From assembly GCF_007993815.1 (NCBI RefSeq), contig NZ_VJWE01000018.1, forward strand, positions 124,001 through 188,000: 64,000 nt of DNA. The letters are read 5' to 3'. The position numbers and the translations under genes are program-made. Under the pieces are notes generated by a model. It was not told the DNA's origin and ran no database searches. It was given only the letters and a program-made list of their open reading frames with translations. This document shows, piece by piece, positions 47,356 through 56,409 of this stretch. Numbering within the stretch: the first letter of the stretch is position 1; every line of letters begins with the position of its first letter. This stretch comes from Acidovorax delafieldii (GTDB lineage Bacteria; Pseudomonadota; Gammaproteobacteria; Burkholderiales; Burkholderiaceae_C).

Positions 47356-48612
47356 GTGACGAACAGACTGGCTTGGAAACTATGGACGACCTTTGGCGCT
47401 GCCTTGCTGGCAGCCGCCGCACCGCAAGAGTCCGCTGCGCAGGGAATCCCTGCAGCCCGGACTGCGAACAGCATGGCCGAATTCTGCGCAAAGGGGCAGG
47501 CCGAGTACCCGGGCGGCGTCGCTCGCATGCACCCCTCGTTCAAGTTCAACATCTGCTGGTGGCTGGAGGATGCCGGGATCGAAGCGCGTACCTTTGACGA
47601 GGTCATTGGAGCGCTGCCAGAACACGCGGGGCCCTCGCAGCCGGTCTGGCAGGCAACGTTCAGCAAACCCGCGCAGATGTATGCAGAAAGGGCACGCGTG
47701 GCCACCGAGCAAGGCGACACCCAGGCGGCATCGGCCGCCTACAGAAAGGCGGCTTTCTATTGGCGGATGAACCGGATTCCCAAGCGACTCCCGGCTGCGG
47801 ACCTGCAAGCGACCGAACAGGCCTATGCAGCCCTGGGCAAACCGCTGCAGCGGATTGCCTTCAAGACCGGCGGCAAAGAGTTCATTGGCTACTTCCGGGC
47901 CCCCTCCACACGGACCAGCGGCGACGCCAAGCTGCCGACCTTGGTGATCCTTGGCGGCCTGGACAACCTGAAGACAGAGATGATCCGGCACAGCGACTAC
48001 TTCGCAAGCCGGGGGTTCGCAACCATCGTTGTGGAGAACCCGGACACCGGGGAGAACCAGCTGGCGTTCCACCCCGACGCCCATGTGATGTTCGACGCCA
48101 TTGCCGACTACATCCAGCAACGCAGTGATCTGGATGCCAGCCGGGTGGCGGTGTATGGCTGGAGCATGGGCGGCTATCTGGCAACGCTTGGCGGGCTGAA
48201 GAACGACCTCTACAAAGCGGTTGTCAACATCGGCGGCCCGAGCGATTCCAGCTTTGGAAGCGCGCATTGCATGGTGGCTCCGGCATGGATCGTCGCGCCG
48301 TACACCATGTTTGCGAACATGGATCCGCGGACCACACCCCGGCAAACGATGTGCAGCTACTACGAAACCTTCCAGCTCTCCCGCCAATTGAAGACGCCGA
48401 CAAAGGGGCAGTTGCAAAAACCCATTCTGATGGTGAACGGGATCCACGAAGACCTGGTGTCCAAGGAGGAGCCGTCTTCTCTGGCCGCGCTCGGCTTCAA
48501 CGTGACCCAACTGGTCTATGGGGACGATGGGCACACGGCGGAGCTGCACATGCGGGAGCACTTTGATTTCACGGCGAACTGGCTGATGCAGCGGCTCAGG
48601 GTGGTGAATTGA
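47356..48612 (+). CDS. exported alpha/beta hydrolase (FrsA/DUF1100-like esterase)
   Basis: A 418-residue protein starting at a GTG with an excellent RBS (GAAGGAG). The signal peptide is about 29 residues (ending QESAAQG). A helical N-terminal segment precedes the hydrolase core: ILGGLDNLKTEMIRHSDYFASRG, nucleophile elbow GWSMGG (about 268), and DDGHT with the likely catalytic His (about 391). Such two-part proteins resemble the FrsA/UCP family. It lies 153 bases downstream of the SDR and is probably part of the same TetR-controlled unit. Confidence 0.83.
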   Translation: MTNRLAWKLWTTFGAALLAAAAPQESAAQGIPAARTANSMAEFCAKGQAEYPGGVARMHPSFKFNICWWLEDAGIEARTFDEVIGALPEHAGPSQPVWQATFSKPAQMYAERARVATEQGDTQAASAAYRKAAFYWRMNRIPKRLPAADLQATEQAYAALGKPLQRIAFKTGGKEFIGYFRAPSTRTSGDAKLPTLVILGGLDNLKTEMIRHSDYFASRGFATIVVENPDTGENQLAFHPDAHVMFDAIADYIQQRSDLDASRVAVYGWSMGGYLATLGGLKNDLYKAVVNIGGPSDSSFGSAHCMVAPAWIVAPYTMFANMDPRTTPRQTMCSYYETFQLSRQLKTPTKGQLQKPILMVNGIHEDLVSKEEPSSLAALGFNVTQLVYGDDGHTAELHMREHFDFTANWLMQRLRVVN

Positions 48613-48722
48613 TATGACCAGGCGCGACCGGGGGTGCGTCCGGCACGGCGCCTTGCGCCGACGCTTGGGGTACAGTCGGCCGTCCCTCGGGACTGCTGCC
48701 GCCACCTCTGCCCGCCCCACCC

Positions 48723-49502
48723 ATGTCTTCGCCGTTCTCCGCCGTCAAACCCAGCGCCAAGCTCTCCGACCAAGTCGCCAGCGCGCTGGAGGCCGAGATC
48801 CGCGCGGGCCGCATCCAGGCTGCGCAAAAGCTGCCTACCGAGGCCGTGTTGGCGCAGCAGTTTCAGGTCAGCCGCACAGTGGTGCGCGAGGCCATCTCGC
48901 GCCTCAAGTCGTTGGGGCTGGTGGACTCGCGCCAGGGCAGCGGCGTGTATGTGCTGGCGCCGGGCATCGAGCCGCTGCAGTTCGATGTACCCCTGGCAGC
49001 ATCGCGCGAGGCGGTGATGCAGATCGTGGAGGTAAGGCGTGCGCTGGAGGCCGAGGTGGCCGAGCTGGCGGCCCTGCGGCGCACCGATGCAGACATGGCC
49101 GCCATACGCGCCGCCATGCAGCACATCGCCGACGCCGTGCGTGCAGGCCGCGACGGGGTGGAAGAAGATGTGCTGTTCCACCGCGCCATCGCCCGGGCGG
49201 CAGGCAACCCGTTCATGATCAGCACGCTGGACTATCTGGCGCAGTTCCTCAAGGGCGCCACCCGCGTGACCCGTGCCAACGAGGCGCGCCGCACCGACTT
49301 TGCCGATGCGGTGACCCACGAGCACAGCCACATCGTGCGCGCCATCGAGGCGGGCGACCCGGTGGCCGCGCGGGAGGCTGCCGCGCAGCACATGAAGAAC
49401 GCACTGGCCCGCATCGAGCAGGCCGACCTCACGTTCTGGGCCCAGGACGGCGCTCGGCTGGCCCAGCCGCTGGTGGCCGCATCCACACCGCTGGTGTTTT
49501 GA
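48723..49502 (+). CDS. GntR-family (FadR/FCD) regulator of the threonate operon
   Basis: A 259-residue regulator: winged helix (KLPTEAVLAQQFQVSRTVVREAISRLKSLGLVDSRQGSGVYV) and FCD domain with its acidic/histidine metal residues (EVRRALEAEVAELAA, DVLFHRAIARAAGNPF, THEHSHIVRAIEAGD). It lies directly upstream of, and in the same direction as, the four-carbon acid sugar operon and is its likely repressor. The dyad at 49691-49703 in front of the transporter is a candidate binding site. Confidence 0.92.
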   Translation: MSSPFSAVKPSAKLSDQVASALEAEIRAGRIQAAQKLPTEAVLAQQFQVSRTVVREAISRLKSLGLVDSRQGSGVYVLAPGIEPLQFDVPLAASREAVMQIVEVRRALEAEVAELAALRRTDADMAAIRAAMQHIADAVRAGRDGVEEDVLFHRAIARAAGNPFMISTLDYLAQFLKGATRVTRANEARRTDFADAVTHEHSHIVRAIEAGDPVAAREAAAQHMKNALARIEQADLTFWAQDGARLAQPLVAASTPLVF

Positions 49503-49550
49503 GCCACGTCCCAAGCCTGTGCGCCGGGCTTGCGTCTCAACACATCAGTG

Positions 49551-49602
49551 ATCTGCTACATATTTGGTAGCTGCTCAGGCATATTGCACTAGCGCTTGAG
49601 CA
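49551..49602. repeat. interspersed repeat, copy between gntR and the transporter gene
   Basis: GATCTGCTACATATTTGGTA, GCTGCTCAGGCATATTGCAC and TAGCGCTTGAGC match in order the copies at 19888-19930 (inverted) and 11247-11292 (inside xdhA). Confidence 0.6.
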
Positions 49603-49686
49603 CCAAAACGCCTCAAAACCGCTTCACCCACCATGCCCACGCACTGGCAGACGCGGGTTAACCCGTGGCAGTGCCGTGCGCGATAA

Positions 49687-49707
49687 TTTGTATGATAACC
49701 ATATAAA
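49687..49707. promoter_or_regulatory. candidate GntR operator of the threonate operon
   Basis: TTTGTATGATAACCATATAAA has an interrupted dyad TATG-N5-CATA (49691-49703), about 100 bp before the transporter start. It is AT-rich within GC-rich surroundings and resembles FCD-type GntR sites. Confidence 0.45.
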
Positions 49708-49801
49708 CATACCAACCAAGGTGCAGATGAAAACCCCTGCAAGGCCGTTTTGAGCGGCTCCAGCCTGGGTCAGCCCCTTCCATCCCGGAGATATCTCGTT
49801 C

Positions 49802-51178
49802 ATGTCCACCCTCGCACTTCTCGGCATCGGCGCCGGCAGCATTGCCCTGCTCCTGTTGCTCATCATCCGCTGGCAGGTCCACGCCTTCGTGGCGATGATG
49901 CTGGTGAGCTTTCTGGTGGCGTTTGCCACGCAGATGCCCATTGGCGACATCATCAGCACGCTGATTGCGGGCATGGGCGGCACGCTGGGTTCGGTCGCCA
50001 TCCTGGTGGCGCTGGGCTCCATGCTGGGGCGCATGATCGAGGTCTCGGGCGGTGCGGCCAGCCTGGCCAACCGCTTCACACAGCTGCTGGGTCCCACACG
50101 GGTGCCCATGGCGCTCACGGCCGCCGCGCTAGTTCTGGCCATCCCGGTGTTTTTTGACGTGGGCTTCATCATCCTGGTGCCCATCGTCTATGGCTTTTGC
50201 AAGGCAGCGGGCGTCAATCCCATCAAGTTCGGCCTGCCCGTGGCGGGCATCATGCTGGCCGCGCACGTGGTGGTGCCGCCGCACCCCGGCATCGTGGGTG
50301 GGGCAGCCATCGTCAAGGGCGACATTGGCTGGATCACCATCATTGGCCTGGCCATCTGCATCCCGCTCGCAGCGCTGTCGCAGGTCGTGTCGGGCTGGCT
50401 CAACCGCAAGGGCTACCCCATGCTGCCAACCACGGCAGAGCAGTTTGCGGCCTTTGGCAGCAGCCAAGAAGGCGCGGACTCCAAGGACCCCAAGGCTGCC
50501 GTTGCCCCCGGCGTGGGCACCATCATGGCGCTCATCCTGATCCCACTGGCCCTCATCATGGCAGGCACCACCGGCGCCACGCTGCTGCCCAAGGGCGACA
50601 GCCTGCGCAACGTGCTGGGCTTCATCGGCTCGCCCATCTTTGCGCTGATGGTGGCCGTGGGCCTGGCCATGTTTCTGCTGGGCCGCAACCAGGGCTGGAA
50701 CCGTGAACGCACCAACGCCATCATGGAATCCGCGCTGCCCCCTGCCGCCACCGTGATCCTGGTGACGGGCGCAGGCGGCGTGTTTGCCAAGGTGCTCACC
50801 GCCAGCGGCATTGGCACGGCGCTGTCGCAAAGCCTCACCGCTACTCACCTGCCGCTCATCCTGCTGGCGTTCATCATCTCGCTGGCGCTGCGCGCCGCCC
50901 AGGGCTCGGCCACCGTGGCCATCATCACCACCTGCGGCCTGCTGGCCGACGCCATTGCAGGTGGCGGGTATTCCCCCTTGCAAGTGGCGCTGCTCACGGT
51001 TGCCATCGGCTTTGGCAGCCTCGGGCTGTCGCACGTCAACGATTCGGGCTTCTGGATCGTGACCCGCTACCTGGGCCTGAGCGTGGGCGATGGCCTGCGC
51101 ACCTGGACCGTGCTGACCACTGTGCTGGGCATCGCAGGTTTCGCAATGACCGCCCTGCTCTGGGCCCTAGTGGCCTGA
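49802..51178 (+). CDS. GntP-family gluconate/acid-sugar:H+ symporter
   Basis: A 458-residue inner-membrane carrier with about 12-14 helices. GntP-family landmarks: GGTLGSVAILVALGSMLGRMIEVSGGA, VFFDVGFIILVPIVYGF, AHVVVPPHPGIVGGAAI, LRAAQGSATVAIITT and LSHVNDSGFWIVTRYLGLS. It is the first enzyme-operon gene after the GntR regulator. Together with ltnD, otnK and otnI it most likely imports L-threonate, D-erythronate or another four-carbon acid sugar. Confidence 0.94.
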   Translation: MSTLALLGIGAGSIALLLLLIIRWQVHAFVAMMLVSFLVAFATQMPIGDIISTLIAGMGGTLGSVAILVALGSMLGRMIEVSGGAASLANRFTQLLGPTRVPMALTAAALVLAIPVFFDVGFIILVPIVYGFCKAAGVNPIKFGLPVAGIMLAAHVVVPPHPGIVGGAAIVKGDIGWITIIGLAICIPLAALSQVVSGWLNRKGYPMLPTTAEQFAAFGSSQEGADSKDPKAAVAPGVGTIMALILIPLALIMAGTTGATLLPKGDSLRNVLGFIGSPIFALMVAVGLAMFLLGRNQGWNRERTNAIMESALPPAATVILVTGAGGVFAKVLTASGIGTALSQSLTATHLPLILLAFIISLALRAAQGSATVAIITTCGLLADAIAGGGYSPLQVALLTVAIGFGSLGLSHVNDSGFWIVTRYLGLSVGDGLRTWTVLTTVLGIAGFAMTALLWALVA

Positions 51179-51212
51179 GCCCCCTTGACCGTTTTCTTGA
51201 AGGACTGACAAC

Positions 51213-52124
51213 ATGACAAAACCCACCGTCGGCATCATCGGCCTGGGCGCCATGGGCGCTGGCATTGCCAAGACCCTGCGCAACAACGGTTTCACCATCC
51301 ACGTCTGCGACGTGCGGCCCGGCGTGGCCGATGCGTTTGTGGCTGAAGGCGGCACCGCCCACGCCACCACGGCGGCGCTGGCAGCGGTGAGTGATGTGGT
51401 GGTGTCGGTGGTGGTCAACGCCGCGCAGACCGAGAGCGTGCTGTTCGGCGACGATGACAAAGGCGGCGCAGCAGCGGCCATGCGCCCCGGCAGCACCTTT
51501 GTGATGTGCTCCACCGTGGACCCCAACTGGTCCGTGGCGCTGGAAGCCCGTCTCAACGCCCTGGGCCTGCACTATGTAGACGCACCCATCTCCGGCGGCG
51601 CCGCCAAGGCCGCATCGGGCCAGATGACCATGATGACCTCCGCCAAGCCCGAGGCCTATGCCGCAGCCAACGCCGTGCTCGACGGCATGGCCGGCAAGGT
51701 GTACCGCCTGGGCGACAAGGCGGGCGCGGGCAGCAAGGTCAAGATCATCAACCAGCTGCTGGCCGGTGTGCACATCGCCGTGGCCGCCGAAGCGATGGCC
51801 CTGGGCCTGCGCGAGGGCGTGGAAGCCAGCGCCTTGTATGAAGTGATCACGAACAGCGCGGGCAACAGCTGGATGTTTGAAAACCGCATGGCACATGTGC
51901 TGGCGGGCGACTACACACCGCTTTCAGCCGTCGATATTTTTGTGAAGGACCTGGGCCTGGTGCTGGACACCGCACGCGCCAGCAAATTCCCCCTGCCTCT
52001 GGCGGCCACCGCGCACCAGATGTTCATGCAGGCATCCACCGCAGGCTTTGCCAAGGAAGATGACAGTGCCGTGATCAAGATCTTCCCTGGCATCACGTTG
52101 CCCGAAGGAAAGGAGAAGGCATGA
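51213..52124 (+). CDS. ltnD: L-threonate dehydrogenase
   Basis: A 303-residue beta-hydroxyacid dehydrogenase. The Rossmann motif is GIIGLGAMGAGIAKTL; substrate motif DAPISGGAAKAASGQMTMM; catalytic lysine in GSKVKIINQLLAG (about residue 177). It oxidises L-threonate (or D-erythronate) to 2-oxo-tetronate with NAD+. Identification rests on the family plus neighbours OtnK and OtnI. RBS AAGGA; it overlaps otnK by four bases (ATGA). Confidence 0.92.
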   Translation: MTKPTVGIIGLGAMGAGIAKTLRNNGFTIHVCDVRPGVADAFVAEGGTAHATTAALAAVSDVVVSVVVNAAQTESVLFGDDDKGGAAAAMRPGSTFVMCSTVDPNWSVALEARLNALGLHYVDAPISGGAAKAASGQMTMMTSAKPEAYAAANAVLDGMAGKVYRLGDKAGAGSKVKIINQLLAGVHIAVAAEAMALGLREGVEASALYEVITNSAGNSWMFENRMAHVLAGDYTPLSAVDIFVKDLGLVLDTARASKFPLPLAATAHQMFMQASTAGFAKEDDSAVIKIFPGITLPEGKEKA

Positions 52125-53392
52125 CACGCGCGTTGCTGGGCTGCATTGCCGACGACTTCACGGGCGCGACCGACCTGGCCAACAACCTCGTGCGCGCAGG
52201 CATGCGCGTGGTGCAGGCCATGGGCGTGCCCACGGCCCCGCTGGATGCGGAGGCCGATGCCATCGTGGTGGCACTCAAGTCGCGCACCGTTCCCAAAGAC
52301 GAAGCCATCGCCCAGTCGCTGGCCGCACTGCAGTGGCTCAAGGCACAGGGCGCCGAGCAGATCTATTTCAAGTACTGCTCCACGTTCGACAGCACGGCCG
52401 AAGGCAACATCGGCCCCGTGACCGATGCGCTGATGCAGGCGCTGGGCACCGACTTCACCATCGCCACACCTGCCTTCCCCGACAACAAGCGCACCGTGTT
52501 CAAGGGTTACCTGTTTGTGGGCGATGTGCTGCTGAACGAGAGCGGCATGCAAAACCACCCGCTCACGCCCATGACGGACCCCAACCTGGTGCGCGTGCTG
52601 CAAGCGCAAACACCCAGCCGCGTGGGCCTGATCGACCACAGCGTGGTCGCACAGGGCGAGGCCGCCATCCGCGCGCGCATCGATCAACTGAAGGCCGAGG
52701 GCGTGCGCATGGCCGTGGTCGATGCGGTGTCGAACGCCGACCTGCTGCGCCTGGGCCCTGCGCTCAAGGGCATGCCGCTGGTCACAGCGGGCTCCGGCGT
52801 GGCGATTGGCCTGCCGGGCAACTTTGGCGTGTCCCCCAGCAACGAAGCCGCCCGCCTGCCTGCCGCGCAGGGCCTGCAGGCCATCGTGTCGGGCAGCTGC
52901 TCGGTGGCGACCAACCAGCAGGTGATGGATTTCATCAAGGCAGGTAAGCCAGCCCTGGCCATCGACCCGCTGCGCATCGCCGCAGGCGTGGACGTGGCCG
53001 CCGAAGCGCTGGCTTGGGCGGAAGGCCACATGGGCCAGGGGCCGGTGCTGGTGTATTCCACCGCCGAGCCCTCGGCCGTGCGCGCCATTCAGGGCAAGCT
53101 CGGTTCTGAGAAAGCCGGTGCCATGGTGGAAGAAACCATTGCCGCCGTTGCTCGCGGCCTGGTGCAGCGCGGTGTGCGCCAGCTCATCGTGGCGGGCGGT
53201 GAAACCTCGGGTGCCTGCGTGCAGGCCCTCGGCATTACGCAGATGCGCATTGGCGCGCAGATTGACCCCGGCGTGCCGTGGTGCCATGCCGTGGCCCCCG
53301 ACGCCAAGGACGGGCTGCACATCACGCTGAAGTCGGGCAATTTTGGTAGCACCGACTTTTTCACCAAGGCTTTTGCACAATTGCTGGCATGA
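52121..53392 (+). CDS. otnK: 3-oxo-tetronate kinase (four-carbon acid sugar kinase)
   Basis: A 423-residue DUF1537-family kinase. The N-terminal substrate domain has LGCIADDFTGATDLANNLVRAG and FKYCSTFDSTAEGNIGPVTDAL; the C-terminal nucleotide domain has SGSCSVATNQQV, GPVLVYSTAEP and VAGGETSGACVQALG. It phosphorylates 3-oxo-tetronate at C4 with ATP. It overlaps ltnD upstream (ATGA) and the frameshifted otnC downstream (ATGA, 53389-53392). Confidence 0.94.
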   Translation: MTRALLGCIADDFTGATDLANNLVRAGMRVVQAMGVPTAPLDAEADAIVVALKSRTVPKDEAIAQSLAALQWLKAQGAEQIYFKYCSTFDSTAEGNIGPVTDALMQALGTDFTIATPAFPDNKRTVFKGYLFVGDVLLNESGMQNHPLTPMTDPNLVRVLQAQTPSRVGLIDHSVVAQGEAAIRARIDQLKAEGVRMAVVDAVSNADLLRLGPALKGMPLVTAGSGVAIGLPGNFGVSPSNEAARLPAAQGLQAIVSGSCSVATNQQVMDFIKAGKPALAIDPLRIAAGVDVAAEALAWAEGHMGQGPVLVYSTAEPSAVRAIQGKLGSEKAGAMVEETIAAVARGLVQRGVRQLIVAGGETSGACVQALGITQMRIGAQIDPGVPWCHAVAPDAKDGLHITLKSGNFGSTDFFTKAFAQLLA

Positions 53393-54100
53393 CCTCTACC
53401 CCCGCCTTCATGGATGAGCGCCAAGCCCGCGACGAAATCTGCCGCGTGGGTCGCAGCCTGTTTGAGCGGGGCTATGTGCATGCCACCGCAGGCAACATCA
53501 GCGTACGCCTGGCCGATGGCTACCTCATCACCCCTACCGATGCCTGCCTGGGCACGCTACAGCCCGAGCGGCTGGCGCGCCTGGACGCACAGGGCCAGCA
53601 GGTGGCGGGCGACCGGGCCAGCAAGACCATTGCGCTGCACCGGCAGATTTACGAGACATCGGCATCGACAGCAGCCCCCGCGCGCTGTGTGATCCACACG
53701 CACAGCACGCACCTGGTGGGCTGCTCGCTGCAAGCCGACACCGCTGCAGGTGGCCAGCTGGCGCCCGATGCGCAATTGCTGCCCCCCCATCACGCCCTAC
53801 TTTGTGATGAAGGTGGGCCGGGTGCCGCACATCCCTTACCACCGCCCGGGTGATGCTGCCGCTGCAACGCTGGTGGCGCAGACCATCACCCGCTATGCCG
53901 CACAGGGCAGCCCTGTGCGCGCCGTGATGCTGGCGCGCCTGGGGCCCAACGTGTGGCACGACACGCCCGCCGCCGCCATGGCCGTGCTGGAGGAGCTGGA
54001 AGAAACCGCACGCCTGTGGATGCTGTGCCAGCCTCGCCCCACGTCGCTGACCGAGCCCCAGATCGAGGAGCTGCGCCAGAGCTTTGGTGCCCACTGGTAA
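53389..54100 (+). pseudogene. otnC: class II aldolase-type 3-oxo-tetronate-4-phosphate decarboxylase, frameshifted
   Basis: The 5' part (from 53389) encodes a good OtnC N-terminus: GYVHATAGNISVRL, IALHRQIYE and the zinc-binding IHTHSTHLVG. It then leaves frame at a run of seven C (53782-53788) and stops at 53853. The 3' part continues in another frame as PPITPYFVMKVGRVPHIPYH, AVLEELEETARLW and LRQSFGAHW, ending at 54100. One C less would restore a protein of about 236 residues, the normal family length. OtnC would decarboxylate 3-oxo-tetronate 4-phosphate to dihydroxyacetone phosphate. It may be a true mutation, a slippage-type switch or a sequencing error; nothing else in the gene looks decayed. 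Confidence 0.85.
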
Positions 54101-54156
54101 CGGGCGGGCTGTGCCCATGGCGCGGGGATGAAAGAACACACACAAGGAGACAAACC

Positions 54157-55224
54157 ATGACCCTTTCTTTCTGGCGCAAAGCCTTTGCTCCCATGCTGCT
54201 GGGCGTGCTGGCCGCAGGCGGTGCATCGGCTGCGGACTACCCCGCCCCCAAGCACGGCGAGTGGATCGTCAAGGATTTCCGCTTTCACACCGGCCAGACC
54301 CTGCCCGAACTCAAGCTGGCCTACTCCACCGTGGGTGATCCCACAGGCGAGCCGGTACTGGTGCTGCATGGCACCAATGGCTCGGCAGAGAGCATGCTCA
54401 CGCCCGGCTTTGCAGGCACGCTGTTTGGCCCCGGCCAGCCGCTGGATGCACGCAAGTACTTCATCATCCTGCCGGACGCCATCGGCACCGGCCGCTCCAG
54501 CAAGCCGTCAGACGGCCTGCGCACCGCTTTTCCGGCATACAACTATGACGACATGGTGCAGGCCCAGTACCGCCTGCTGACCGAGCACCTGGGCGTGCGC
54601 CATGTGCGCGCCATCATTGGCAACTCCATGGGCGGCATGCACACCTGGGTGTGGGCCCAGCGCAACCCCGATTTCATGGACGTTGCCGTGCCCATGGCCT
54701 CGCTGCCCGCCGCCATGTCAGGCCGCAACTGGATGATGCGCCGCCTGCTGGTGGATGCCATCCGCAACGACCCCGAATGGCAGGGCGGCAACTACACCCG
54801 CCAGCCCCGCAGCCTGCAGTTCGCGTCGGTGTTCTTTGGCACGGGCACCAACGGGGGTCACCAGGGCCTGCAAAAGCTGGCTCCCACCCGCGCTGCGGCC
54901 GATGCGCTGGTGGAGCAACGCCTCAAAGCGCCTTTCCGTGGCGATGCCAACGACCACATCTACCAGTGGGAGGCATCGCGCGACTACGACCCCGAGCCCG
55001 GGCTGGAACGCATCACCGCGCGCGTGCTGGCCATCAACTCGGCAGACGATGAGCGCAACCCACCCGAGCTGGGCGTGCTGGACAAAGCCATCGCCCGCAT
55101 CCCGCACGCCCAGGCCTACGTGATCCCTGCCAGCGCCGACACCCTCGGCCACAGCACGGTGGGCCTGGCGCGCTTTTACCAAGACCGGCTGGCACAGGTG
55201 CTCACCAGCGCACCGCGCCGCTGA
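54157..55224 (+). CDS. exported alpha/beta hydrolase, homoserine acetyltransferase-like
   Basis: A 355-residue protein with a signal peptide (LLGVLAAGGASA, about 24 residues) and an AAGGAGA RBS. The core matches the MetX/homoserine O-acetyltransferase fold: VLVLHGTNGSAES, FIILPDAIGTGRSSKPSDG, nucleophile elbow GNSMGGMHTWVWA (Ser about 157), NSADDERNPPE and a late histidine in TLGHST. Export argues against MetX activity and for a periplasmic esterase or lactonase. It lies inside the threonate operon, so opening a sugar-acid lactone or ester before uptake is a reasonable guess. Confidence 0.85.
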   Translation: MTLSFWRKAFAPMLLGVLAAGGASAADYPAPKHGEWIVKDFRFHTGQTLPELKLAYSTVGDPTGEPVLVLHGTNGSAESMLTPGFAGTLFGPGQPLDARKYFIILPDAIGTGRSSKPSDGLRTAFPAYNYDDMVQAQYRLLTEHLGVRHVRAIIGNSMGGMHTWVWAQRNPDFMDVAVPMASLPAAMSGRNWMMRRLLVDAIRNDPEWQGGNYTRQPRSLQFASVFFGTGTNGGHQGLQKLAPTRAAADALVEQRLKAPFRGDANDHIYQWEASRDYDPEPGLERITARVLAINSADDERNPPELGVLDKAIARIPHAQAYVIPASADTLGHSTVGLARFYQDRLAQVLTSAPRR

Positions 55225-55248
55225 CCGCTTTTTTCTCAGGAATCTTTC

Positions 55249-56046
55249 ATGCCCCGCTTCGCCGCCAATCTGTCCATGCTCTACAACGACGTGGACTTTC
55301 TCGACCGTTTTGCCGCCGCTGCCCGCGATGGCTTCCAGGCGGTGGAATACCTCTTTCCCTACGCCTACCCTGCGCAAGAGCTGGCCGCGCGCCTGCAAGC
55401 CAACGGCCTGCAGCAAGTGCTGTTCAACGCCCCGCCCGGCAACTGGGACGCGGGCGAACGCGGGCTGGCCTGCCTGCCCGGGCGCGAGGCCGAGTTCCGC
55501 GAAGGCATTGCCAAAGCGGTTGAATACGCCCAGGCACTGCAATGCCCCCGCATCCACGTGATGGCCGGGCTGGTGCCCCAGGGTGCAGACGCAGCCACCG
55601 TGCGCGCCACCTATATCGCCAACGTGCGCTACGCTGCCGAACAAGCCGCGCCGCACGGTATCCAGATCCTGCTGGAACCTATCAATGGCCGCGACATGCC
55701 CGGCTTCTTCCTCAGCCGCCAGGACCAGGCCCATGCGCTGATCGCAGAGATCGGCGCCGCCAACGTCAAGGTGCAGATGGACCTGTACCACTGCCAGATC
55801 GTGGAAGGCGACCTCGCGATGAAGGTGCGCCAGTACCTGCCCACAGGCCACGTCGGCCACTTCCAGATTGCCGGTGTGCCCGAGCGCCACGAACCCGATG
55901 TGGGCGAGATCAACTACACCTACCTGTTCCAACTGCTGGACAGCCTGGGCTACGACGGCTGGATTGGCTGCGAATACCGCCCCGCGCGCGGGGCCGCCGC
56001 CCACGCCACCAGCGACGGGCTGGGCTGGCTCAAGCCCTGGCTGTAA
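55249..56046 (+). CDS. otnI: 2-oxo-tetronate isomerase (hydroxypyruvate-isomerase family)
   Basis: A 265-residue TIM-barrel isomerase of the Hyi/OtnI family: [58 protein letters not shown] (metal Glu), [25 protein letters not shown] and GCEYRPA. It interconverts 2-oxo- and 3-oxo-tetronate between LtnD and OtnK. Last gene of the operon; the family name hydroxypyruvate isomerase is an older label. Confidence 0.93.
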   Translation: MPRFAANLSMLYNDVDFLDRFAAAARDGFQAVEYLFPYAYPAQELAARLQANGLQQVLFNAPPGNWDAGERGLACLPGREAEFREGIAKAVEYAQALQCPRIHVMAGLVPQGADAATVRATYIANVRYAAEQAAPHGIQILLEPINGRDMPGFFLSRQDQAHALIAEIGAANVKVQMDLYHCQIVEGDLAMKVRQYLPTGHVGHFQIAGVPERHEPDVGEINYTYLFQLLDSLGYDGWIGCEYRPARGAAAHATSDGLGWLKPWL

Positions 56047-56182
56047 AGACCTACCTCGCACCACAGTTGCCGTTGCACGCCTGACGCTGGTGCAGCGCGC
56101 ACCATGGCGCGGCACGCGGGGGCGTTCGGGCATGGTTTCTCCTTGGGTTGGCATGGCACAGATCCTGCAAATACGCAGACGC

Positions 56183-56227
56183 CAAGAGTAGAAGCGTTCA
56201 GCGGCCACCGCCCGGAAATTGCTCTTG
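56183..56227 (+). promoter_or_regulatory. NMT1-motif (xanthine-I) riboswitch candidate, copy 1
   Basis: A 45-nt RNA element 183 bases upstream of the NMT1-type binding-protein gene. P1 is CAAGAG (56183-56188) with CTCTTG (56222-56227). The internal loop is TAGAAGCGTTC on the 5' side and CGGAAATTG on the 3' side. P2 is a short hairpin GCGG-CCA-CCGC (56201-56211). Loop and P1 are identical in the second copy at 60098-60172, while P2 differs completely in sequence and length but still pairs. Downstream, GCATGCAAT (56230-56238) can pair with ATTGCATGC (56325-56333), a possible expression platform. Name and ligand rest on recall of the NMT1 motif and gene context. Confidence 0.72.
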
Positions 56228-56409
56228 AAGCATGCAATGGACTGACGCCACCACGGGCGCGCAGGACTGTGCGTCTTCAGGAGGCCGGTGCCCCCACCTC
56301 GCAGCCCCAGCGCCCTGTCGGTTGATTGCATGCACCCCGTTCGGAGGGGTGTGAAGCCTGGCTTTTCACTCCCCCGTGGTTACCCGCCAACGACCAGGAG
56401 TGCTCCACC

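Noticed and set aside
54718..56331. Minus-strand frame with an AAGGAG RBS and ATG near 56135 (MPERPRVPR...)
   Set aside because: The RBS/start looks real, but the frame soon runs antisense through otnI with no recognisable domain. At best it is the remnant start of a lost gene.
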